Assembly (NCBI GenBank): GCA_017303735.1
Contig: JAFLCF010000148.1
Coordinates: 1 to 10,840 of the forward strand
Length of the DNA: 10,840 nucleotides
From: Anaerolineae bacterium
Lineage (GTDB): Bacteria; Chloroflexota; Anaerolineae; Anaerolineales; Villigracilaceae
Direction: 5' to 3'
A model generated the notes under the pieces. It had not been told where the DNA came from, did no database searches, and saw nothing but the letters and a program-made list of their open reading frames with translations. The first letter of the stretch is position 1. Each line of letters opens with the position of its first letter. A program made the position numbers and the translations under genes. Of the stretch, positions 1-5,742 are shown in pieces.

Positions 1-2412
1 GTAACCCGATGCCGAAGCAACGATGGTATACGTGCCGCCGGAGATTTCAATGTTGAAGGTGCCATCCGGGTTGACGGTTTGAGATACAACCAAGGCATTA
101 CTGGCATCAAAGAGTTGAATGGTGACGGGCTTGCTGGCAAGGACTTGTCCGCTCACGAATGAGGAGGTTGCCGGTGTAGGCGTGGGAGAGACACTCGCAT
201 CGAAAACGGTGACAGTATCAGGAATGTAGCCGATGGCTTCCAGGCTGCCCTGCCCGATGGAGACGCGTGCCGTACATTGAACAGTCGTTTGACCAGTTTG
301 TAAGCCGCGCACAGCGAAAGTGAAGGCTGTACCACTGGAGGTGGCTTTCTTTCCGTTGCTGCCCGCAATGCCAAGGATGAACTGCCCGTTCTGGGGACCA
401 CTCAAAGCGGAGGCGGGGTCTGAGCCGAAGAGTTCAGCCGCAAGGATGCCGCTCACTTCCACTATGGCAGGGTCGTAGGTACAAACGAACTCGGTACTGG
501 TGTAGCCTTCAACGGGCACATTATTCAAGCTGACGTTCACAAGGCTGGTTTGATCCAATGTCAGTGTCGGTTGAATGACATCCACAAGTACATAGGGTCC
601 CATGGGTGTTGGCACTGTTGTTATTGTTGGTGTAACCGATACGGTTGGGCTGGATGTCGGCACGTTTGCAGTCTGCGTTCCTGAGATTGCGGTTTGCGTA
701 CCCGCAATCTCTGTGCCATTAATGGCAGTTTGCGTCCCAACGATCGCGGTTTGTGTCTCGGCAACGATTGTGCCAACAATTGCCGTTTGAGTACCAGAAA
801 TAGCAGTTTGAGTCCCGGCAATGGATGTGGCGTCAATGGCAGTCTGAGTACTTGCAATGGACGTTTGCGTCTCAGCAATGACCGTGCCTGCAATCGATGT
901 TTGTGTCCCTGCGATTGCCGTTTGAGTTCCCGCAATCGCGGTGCCTTCAATAGCTGTTTGAGTCCCGGCGATCGCAGTTTGGGTTCCCGCAATGACGGTA
1001 CTTTCAATCGCTGTTTGTGTTCCAGCGATTGCCGTTTGAGTTCCAGCAATGGCAGTGCCTTCAATCGCAGTTTGTGTTCCAGCGATTGCCGTTTGAGTTC
1101 CAGCAATGGCAGTGCCTTCAATCGCAGTTTGAGTACCAGCAATTGCGGTTTGGGTTTCAGCAATAGAAGTGCCTGCAATGGCAGTTTGTGTCCCTGCAAA
1201 AGCGGTTTGAGTTTCTGCTATGAACGTACCCTCAATAGCTGTTTGAGTGCCAGCGATGGCTGTCTCTGCGATCGAAGTTTCAGCAAAGTTTGGAGTTGGA
1301 GTTTCGGATGCCACATCAAAAGGCGTGGGAGTTGATGTAAGGGTCGGGGTAGCCGTTTCTGTAATCAGGGGCGTGTCGGTAACTTCCGGGGTAGGTGTCG
1401 CAGTTTCCGTGGGTGGTTCAGCACTGGTCGGGGTGAGAGTCACCGTTGGGGTTTCTGTAATTGTCGGCGAAGGCGTAACGGTTGCGCCGCCTGATTCTTG
1501 TTTGGTAGCGATCAGGTTGTAATACCCGGTCCCGGCTTCGGACTGGATCTCAACGTAATAGAAGCCGACAGGTTGTGTGGTGCTAAGCGTACCGTTAGCG
1601 CGTGTGATCTCAGTTCCGCTCGAATCCAAAAGGACGATGACCGGAGTAAGCCCTGCCGTTTGCGGTGTGACGTTCACTTCGAATTTTGCATCTTCGATCA
1701 GCATCAGCGTCCAACGTTCACGGCGGTAGGGATCAACACTGCCTTCGTAGTTGATATTCCAATCGAGAATGCCGCGAGTCACCGTTTGCAGATCGGGGAT
1801 GTTCAAAAGCGGAGTCAGAATGGGAACGGTCTGCCCGTTTTTTGTATAAGTAGTCTTATTCGTAAATGCGTTGTAATTGACCGTCCACCCGGCAAAGCGG
1901 GTATCGAGCACTTTGGGGCGGAAGACAAAATGCAAGTGTGGTCCGGGGTGTTCATTGCCGATACACACTTGTTGGGTCTTATTATTGTGGATGACAGCCA
2001 GTTTTTGATTACGACTGACTTTGCTGCCCGTTGTTACTTGAATATTGTCGAGATGCCAATATTCAGTCAGCCAGCCATTGCCATGATCGATCTTGATAAA
2101 ACATGAACCGACCTGCGTCACCGTTCCGGCTGCAGCCGCCGTCACCCAGTCGTTCGAGGTGTCTTCGCCCACAGTCATTTTGACGCGTGGGGCAAAGTCT
2201 ATGGCACCGCCCATATTGTAATTATGCGGGCTTGTACTGGGTCGTCTCCAGCCATTATCCAAGCCGTCGTATGAGACCCATGCCTTGCCCTGCTCCCAGG
2301 GTAATTGAAACATATCCACAGGCGGGTTCGAATCCGCAGACACGCCCACAGGAATGGCGGTAAGCAGGATCGCAAGAATCAGGAATACTCTGGCTGGCGT
2401 TTTAATTTTCAT
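1..2412 (-). CDS. Secreted M23 (LytM-type) peptidase with PPC-like, 19-residue repeat, cohesin and regulatory-like domains; partial, C-terminus beyond left edge
   Basis: The frame is open from ATG 2412 to base 1 (804 codons, no stop). AGGA lies about 8 bases upstream. Residues 1-26 are a signal peptide. Residues 35-165 form an M23 peptidase domain with Asp72 (in AIDFAP), His120 (YWHL) and the HLH motif 159-161; family members cleave peptide cross-bridges of peptidoglycan using zinc. Residues 215-304 resemble a PPC-like beta domain, 311-375 a Thr/Pro linker, 392-581 ten 19-residue repeats, 607-736 a cohesin, and 748 to the edge a carboxypeptidase-regulatory-like domain. The PPC, cohesin and regulatory parts closely match those of the gene at 3177-4439, which ends in a dockerin, so a dockerin just outside the window is inferred. 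It is the last visible gene of the cluster, 33 bases after its neighbour. The usual first zinc His, four residues before Asp72, is Gly; His63 may replace it. Enzymatic activity is therefore likely but unproven. Confidence 0.88.
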   Translation of the reverse strand, partial: MKIKTPARVFLILAILLTAIPVGVSADSNPPVDMFQLPWEQGKAWVSYDGLDNGWRRPSTSPHNYNMGGAIDFAPRVKMTVGEDTSNDWVTAAAAGTVTQVGSCFIKIDHGNGWLTEYWHLDNIQVTTGSKVSRNQKLAVIHNNKTQQVCIGNEHPGPHLHFVFRPKVLDTRFAGWTVNYNAFTNKTTYTKNGQTVPILTPLLNIPDLQTVTRGILDWNINYEGSVDPYRRERWTLMLIEDAKFEVNVTPQTAGLTPVIVLLDSSGTEITRANGTLSTTQPVGFYYVEIQSEAGTGYYNLIATKQESGGATVTPSPTITETPTVTLTPTSAEPPTETATPTPEVTDTPLITETATPTLTSTPTPFDVASETPTPNFAETSIAETAIAGTQTAIEGTFIAETQTAFAGTQTAIAGTSIAETQTAIAGTQTAIEGTAIAGTQTAIAGTQTAIEGTAIAGTQTAIAGTQTAIESTVIAGTQTAIAGTQTAIEGTAIAGTQTAIAGTQTSIAGTVIAETQTSIASTQTAIDATSIAGTQTAISGTQTAIVGTIVAETQTAIVGTQTAINGTEIAGTQTAISGTQTANVPTSSPTVSVTPTITTVPTPMGPYVLVDVIQPTLTLDQTSLVNVSLNNVPVEGYTSTEFVCTYDPAIVEVSGILAAELFGSDPASALSGPQNGQFILGIAGSNGKKATSSGTAFTFAVRGLQTGQTTVQCTARVSIGQGSLEAIGYIPDTVTVFDASVSPTPTPATSSFVSGQVLASKPVTIQLFDASNALVVSQTVNPDGTFNIEISGGTYTIVASASGY
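670..1239 (-). repeat. Ten tandem 57-bp repeats coding for 19-residue units
   Basis: Ten in-frame units follow each other without gaps, coding residues 392-581 of the M23/cohesin protein. The consensus unit is AIEGTAIAGTQTAIAGTQT, built as 5+7+7 residues with Ile at positions 2, 7 and 14. Units 3, 4 and 6 are identical in protein; neighbouring copies around 1060-1175 are also nearly or fully identical in DNA, suggesting recent expansion. Outer units are more diverged, with substitutions mainly at positions 3 and 6. A half unit (residues 378-391) precedes the array. The stretch probably acts as a long spacer lifting the cohesin away from the peptidase; Thr richness would allow O-glycosylation. 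Its fold is unknown. Confidence 0.92.
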
Positions 2413-2445
2413 GGCAGGTTCCTATCGCAGGGGTGGCTCCCCATG

Positions 2446-3111
2446 TCAACCGTTGGACTTATCACTTCGAAGAATGCGGATGAGAACAAAGATCCCAACG
2501 ACTAATAGCAGTCCGATAATGATGAGCACGATCAAAGTTCCGGTGGGCAGAGAGGCAAAACTGGATGAATCCGGTTCGGTCCCAAGGGGAAGCGGGGTGC
2601 CCAAAAGCGGCAGATCCTGCGCTGTACCCTTTTCCGCACTCACCGCAAGCGGAATTGTCTTTTCGCCAAGAGAGACTCCTGGCAAGGGCGCGGCAAACCC
2701 AGATTCATTTTTGATGACCAATGCGGCGCTTTGCAAGGTCAGATTGGTCTGACAGGCGCCAAGAGTGGTAAAACGCACCTCTGCCAAGACGCCGTTGGCA
2801 ATTTGAGGTGTTGTGCTTGCAAATGATGCGTCAACAAGTCCAGTAATTTGTGGAAGGGGCAACCCATTCAAACCTGCGATGGGGCTGGCGGCATTGACAG
2901 GTTTGAGACAAGCCGGGTCAAACGTAATTTGAAAAGTAAGCCCTTGAATGGGCGCGGCAGAAATGCCATTGACGAGAACGATGACGGTTTCGCCGGTTTT
3001 GAAACTGGTGGTGCTGGCGGTGATCCAAATGGATTCTGCCGCCTGGGCTTTTACCGGGACGGTAATAAAAAAGCAGATAAGGGCTGCGAGGGTCAGTGCA
3101 ATTTTTCTCAT
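2446..3111 (-). CDS. Membrane-anchored cohesin-domain protein (221 aa)
   Basis: ATG 3111 is chosen because GGAG sits about 6 bases upstream and the product begins with a proper signal peptide (residues 1-25, ending AQA). An ATG at 3162 in the same frame lies inside a hairpin and would spoil the signal. Residues 27-158 look like a cohesin-type beta sandwich: an opening TASTTSFKTGETV strand, GLTFQITFDPACLKP, and GVLAEVRFTTL, as in cohesins. It has two cysteines, Cys68 and Cys120. A Pro-rich stalk (167-190) leads to one membrane helix (about 192-212) and a basic tail (RILRSDK). The protein is thus displayed outside and anchored by its C-terminus, like a minimal anchoring scaffoldin that would hold a dockerin-bearing partner. 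It lies between two cohesin proteins, 65 and 33 bases away. The cohesin assignment rests on pattern and context. Confidence 0.82.
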   Translation of the reverse strand: MRKIALTLAALICFFITVPVKAQAAESIWITASTTSFKTGETVIVLVNGISAAPIQGLTFQITFDPACLKPVNAASPIAGLNGLPLPQITGLVDASFASTTPQIANGVLAEVRFTTLGACQTNLTLQSAALVIKNESGFAAPLPGVSLGEKTIPLAVSAEKGTAQDLPLLGTPLPLGTEPDSSSFASLPTGTLIVLIIIGLLLVVGIFVLIRILRSDKSNG

Positions 3112-3125
3112 TGAAGTCTCCAGGG

Positions 3126-3157
3126 AGGGCGCGCCAATGTTTTCATTGGCGCGCCCT
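3126..3157 (-). repeat. Perfect 14-bp inverted repeat between two cohesin genes
   Basis: The arms AGGGCGCGCCAATG (3126-3139) and CATTGGCGCGCCCT (3144-3157) pair perfectly around a TTTT loop. In the minus-strand transcript the hairpin starts about 19 bases after the stop at 3177 and ends 14 bases before the start at 3111, leaving the GGAG ribosome site free. No T-run follows on either strand, so it is not a standard intrinsic terminator. It may protect or separate the upstream message, or attenuate read-through. Confidence 0.75.
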
Positions 3158-3176
3158 TGCATTGCCAGGGTGTTTT

Positions 3177-4439
3177 TTACTGCCAGGCGAGCGGACCCGT
3201 CAGGCGGTAGTTTGCTGCGAGAAGTTCAAGGTCAAGAACGTTGATCGTCCCGTCGTTGTTAAGATCGGCAGCGGCGGGGGTGGCAAGGTTGTAGTTGATG
3301 CCGATGGTAAGTGCATCGAATTGATCGATCACATCGTTGCTGTCAATGTCACCTGCGAGCAGGGTGATCGACTGCAAAGTGGTGGTTGCACCAGAGGTGA
3401 GGACCGGGCTTGCCTGGGCTCTGAGGAATCCGGGCGCCGATGCGACAGCGGTATAGGTTCCCGCCGGAGCCGTGAAGGAAAAATTTCCGTTTGCATCCGG
3501 GGTTGCGGTACCACGTACAGTCGTATCCTCGTTATAGAGGGTGACAGTAACCGGCTTGGTGGCGAGAGCCGTACCAACAAGAGTGCCGTCCAATACGACT
3601 ACGATAGGGTCAGTAATGACAAGTGTTGCAGGGATGGAAGCAATGGTGGTGAGGCTTCCGCCAGCGGAAACACGAGCCACACAGTTGATCTCTGCATCAC
3701 CGGCAGCCAGCGAGGTGACAGTGAAGGTGAAGACGGCACCGTCCGTGGTGGCGCGCTGTCCGTTCGTACCAGCTACAGCGAAAACAAAGGAACCATCGGC
3801 TGGTCCACTCACAGCTACGGCGGGGTCAGAGCCGAAGAGTCCTGCATCGGCGATGTTGCTGATGGAGACCAAAGCCGGGTTATACGTACAAGTGAATTCC
3901 GCGCTGGCGTATCCGCCTTGGGGGATATTGGTCAGCATCAGTGTGCCTGCAGAAGTTCCGCCCACTTCAACCTCAGCCGGGTTCAACACGACGGAAGCCG
4001 TCGGTTCGACGACCTGTTCATTGCGGGTAATTTCCATCAGATACGTGCCTTCACCAGAGACTGGTTGGATCTGAATGAAATAGTCGCCTGCAGGCTGGTT
4101 GGCAGTAAGGGAAGCGTTTGAAAGCGAGCCACTGATTACGGAGATCTCATTTTCATTGGCATCCAACAGGTGGATCTCGGGGGTCAGTGTGCCGGATGTT
4201 GTGATGACCGATACAGTGAAGTTCTCCCCTTCCACAAGCTGAAGCGCCCAACGCTCATAACGATTGGCGTTCACGTTGCCGTTGAAGACTGCATCCCAGA
4301 AGGTGGTGCTGCGGATGATGATCTGTGCGCCGAGTCCATTGGTGGAATTTCCCTGCGCGTACACGGGTGAGCCAGCTCCAAATACGCTGGCAATGGTTGC
4401 GACCAACATCGCAACGCGGACAAAGGTCTTAAATTTCAT
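3177..4439 (-). CDS. Secreted cohesin- and dockerin-containing protein (420 aa)
   Basis: The start at 4439 has an excellent Shine-Dalgarno (AAGGAG, 6 bases away). Residues 1-28 are a signal peptide (cleavage after VYA). Residues 45-139 form a PPC-like beta domain; 147-278 a cohesin (VEVGGTSAGTLMLTNIP, EFTCTYNP, GAVFTFTVTSL); 285-360 a carboxypeptidase-regulatory-like fold (GTALATKPVTVTLYN, GTYTAVASAPGF). Residues 364-383 and 392-411 are two calcium-loop dockerin repeats, DIDSNDVIDQFDALTIG and DLNNDGTINVLDLELLAAN. Cohesins bind dockerins tightly outside the cell, so one protein with both can form chains or bridge partners. Cys184 and Cys253 recur at the same 69-residue spacing in the protein at 1-2412 and may form a disulfide. 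There is no catalytic domain, suggesting a structural or adaptor role. It is the first gene of the cluster. Confidence 0.9.
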   Translation of the reverse strand: MKFKTFVRVAMLVATIASVFGAGSPVYAQGNSTNGLGAQIIIRSTTFWDAVFNGNVNANRYERWALQLVEGENFTVSVITTSGTLTPEIHLLDANENEISVISGSLSNASLTANQPAGDYFIQIQPVSGEGTYLMEITRNEQVVEPTASVVLNPAEVEVGGTSAGTLMLTNIPQGGYASAEFTCTYNPALVSISNIADAGLFGSDPAVAVSGPADGSFVFAVAGTNGQRATTDGAVFTFTVTSLAAGDAEINCVARVSAGGSLTTIASIPATLVITDPIVVVLDGTLVGTALATKPVTVTLYNEDTTVRGTATPDANGNFSFTAPAGTYTAVASAPGFLRAQASPVLTSGATTTLQSITLLAGDIDSNDVIDQFDALTIGINYNLATPAAADLNNDGTINVLDLELLAANYRLTGPLAWQ

Positions 4440-4573
4440 TGTTTACTCCTTTATTGAATCAAGGTTGATATGAGGCGGATGAGCCTGGGAACGAAGTTCA
4501 TGATTTTGGGCGTATCTCCTCCAGACTGCCGTGGCGGCAAACAAAGTTATTTCTACATAAATCACAGTTACAT

Positions 4574-4579
4574 TCTATA
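4574..4579 (-). promoter_or_regulatory. Possible -10 element for the cohesin cluster
   Basis: On the minus strand TATAGA (followed by AT) lies about 135 bases before the start at 4439. There is no good -35; instead the last of the phased GTTGC boxes covers the place where a -35 would be, as in activator-dependent promoters. Weak evidence on its own. Confidence 0.35.
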
Positions 4580-4599
4580 GTTCGAAGAAAAGAAAACGC

Positions 4600-4660
4600 G
4601 TTGCAGGTAAGTTGCCGCGAGGTTGCAAATTAGTTGCGAATACAAAAAGGTATTCGTTGC
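4600..4660. promoter_or_regulatory. Phased GTTGC direct repeats, candidate response-regulator site
   Basis: GTTGC occurs at 4600, 4611, 4622 and 4633, each exactly 11 bp after the last, and again at 4656 (23 bp on). Between the fourth and fifth copies is a small inverted repeat, CGAATAC/GTATTCG (4637-4643 and 4650-4656). Direct repeats with an 11-bp period on one face of the helix are the usual target form of OmpR/PhoB-type winged-helix regulators. The array lies just upstream of a possible -10 for the cohesin cluster. The regulator is not encoded in the window. Confidence 0.55.
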
Positions 4661-4720
4661 AATATCAGTTTAAGAATCAAGATGAGGTATGTCGGAATAA
4701 TCAAAGCCAGGATCGAGTTA

Positions 4721-4758
4721 AACAAAAAAGAGACAGGCATGCCTGTCTCTTTTTTGTT
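4721..4758. terminator. Strong bidirectional intrinsic terminator
   Basis: A perfect 38-bp palindrome with 19-bp arms: GAGACAGGCA/TGCCTGTCTC flanked by six A on the left and six T on the right. Read on the minus strand it lies 16 bases after the stop of the DUF1385 gene (4775) and ends in a T-run, so it closes that transcription unit and insulates the cohesin promoter. Confidence 0.9.
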
Positions 4759-4774
4759 CGAAGGTTGCTTTTCT

Positions 4775-5668
4775 TTATTTGATTTCTGCTTCGGCTTTAC
4801 GCATTGCCTGAAAAGATTCGATCGCGACGGCAAGCATCTCGCGGTCTGGCGGACGGGTGGTGAGGAGTTGCAAAGCCAGATTGGGTTTGATGAGCAATTT
4901 GACGATGGGATTATTGAGGTTATTCGCCGTCCAGCGGATATATTCCACGGCAATGCCAGCCAGAACAGGAATGAACAAAATGCGCGAAATAATTCTCAAA
5001 TAGAAAGGCAGCGGTCCAAGCAAGGAGAAGAGGAGGATCGAGAACAACACAAGGGTCAGCAAAAAGGCGGTGCCGCAGCGCGGATGCTCGATGGGAAATT
5101 TTTCCACGGTTTCAGGAGTCAGTTCCGCGCCCGCTTCGAAGGCGTTGATGGTCTTGTGTTCCGCGCCGTGATATTGAAAGACGCGTCTGATATCTGGCAT
5201 GAAACTGATCGCCCAAATGTAGCCGATCAAAAGGATAAGTTGAAAGACTCCTTCAGCAAGATTGCCAAGCCAATAGGCGTTTGCCATCCCTTGTTGAGTG
5301 AGCAGGTATTGCACACCACCGCCCACGCTGGTGGGAAGCAAAAAGAAGAGACCAATGCCAAAGAGGAGAGACAAGCCCAACGTCAGGTAAAGAGCCGGTC
5401 CTTCCAATTTTTCATCCTCGCCGGTTTGCGTATTGGCAGACAAGGTCAGGGCGCGCATGCCGAGCCCGAGTGCATCCCACAATAAAATGACGCCGCGTAA
5501 GAACGGGATCTTTGTGATGCCAGAACGATAAACACTTGCCAGCGGCTCAGTGTGGACAACGATGTTGCCGTCGGGCGCGCGCATGGCAACGGCAAAGGCT
5601 TTCTGTCCGCGCATCATAACGCCTTCGATCACGGCTTGACCGCCGTAGGTAATGATTCGATCTTCCAT
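4775..5668 (-). CDS. DUF1385 family membrane protein (YqhQ-like, predicted metal-dependent enzyme)
   Basis: The 297-residue product has full family length and the family's hallmark motifs: N-terminal GGQAVIEGVMMRG (9-21), central YHGAEHKTINAFEAG (166-180) and HPRCGTAFLL (195-204). The conserved His, Glu and Cys are why the family (COG3872, B. subtilis YqhQ) is called a predicted metal-dependent enzyme; its reaction is not known to me. Membrane helices are likely near 55-72, 93-112, 134-156, 200-216 and 224-243. The ATG at 5668 is the natural start because the GGQAVIEG motif follows at once, although no good Shine-Dalgarno is visible. It follows the dipeptidase gene by 74 bases containing a palindrome, and a strong terminator comes after it. 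In many bacteria this gene sits near rpmE and prfA; here it does not. Confidence 0.92.
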   Translation of the reverse strand: MEDRIITYGGQAVIEGVMMRGQKAFAVAMRAPDGNIVVHTEPLASVYRSGITKIPFLRGVILLWDALGLGMRALTLSANTQTGEDEKLEGPALYLTLGLSLLFGIGLFFLLPTSVGGGVQYLLTQQGMANAYWLGNLAEGVFQLILLIGYIWAISFMPDIRRVFQYHGAEHKTINAFEAGAELTPETVEKFPIEHPRCGTAFLLTLVLFSILLFSLLGPLPFYLRIISRILFIPVLAGIAVEYIRWTANNLNNPIVKLLIKPNLALQLLTTRPPDREMLAVAIESFQAMRKAEAEIK

Positions 5669-5679
5669 ATGATAAAACC

Positions 5680-5730
5680 AGACCTGACAGGTTTTCCCCT
5701 TCGGGGACTTCGTAAAAACCTGTCAGGTCT
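5680..5730. repeat. Intergenic palindrome with 16-bp perfect arms
   Basis: AGACCTGACAGGTTTT (5680-5695) and its exact complement (5715-5730) enclose a CCCC-TTC-GGGG mini-hairpin (5696-5706). It fills most of the gap between the dipeptidase and DUF1385 genes. A T5 follows on the plus strand only, where no gene needs ending; on the minus strand only GGTTTT follows, so termination there would be weak. It shares 13 of 16 arm positions with the palindrome at 7140-7175, suggesting a dispersed repeat family. Confidence 0.85.
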
Positions 5731-5742
5731 TTTTCCTTTAAA

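Larger units (their letters stand above)
4440..4720. other. Intergenic region upstream of the cohesin cluster
   Basis: No convincing gene is seen here. Besides the Shine-Dalgarno of the 4439 start, the possible -10 and the phased GTTGC array, it holds a small hairpin TGCCG-TGG-CGGCA (4527-4539) in the untranslated leader. The long leader (about 130 bases) leaves room for post-transcriptional control, but I recognise no riboswitch class. Confidence 0.6.

Noticed and set aside
670..1239. CRISPR array
   Set aside because: The units are contiguous, coding and without unique spacers.
621..1335. Long open frames on both strands in the repeat region
   Set aside because: They arise because a 57-bp repeat (a multiple of three) keeps every frame open if one unit has no stop; only the frame joined to the M23 and cohesin domains makes sense.
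2536..2560. Sortase signal at the end of the anchored cohesin (LPTGT before the helix)
   Set aside because: The order is L-P-T-G-T, not LPxTG, and no sortase gene is seen; a plain membrane anchor explains it.
3112..3162. Longer start (ATG 3162) for the membrane-anchored cohesin
   Set aside because: The extra 17 residues are coded by the perfect hairpin, and the signal peptide and GGAG site fit the ATG at 3111.
4500..4570. Riboswitch in the leader of the cohesin cluster
   Set aside because: Only one 5-bp hairpin is evident and no class-specific conserved motif could be matched.
4634..5485. Plus-strand open frame of 283 codons opposite the DUF1385 gene
   Set aside because: Its product is rich in charged residues without family signals and it starts across the terminator; it is the shadow of a clear gene on the other strand.
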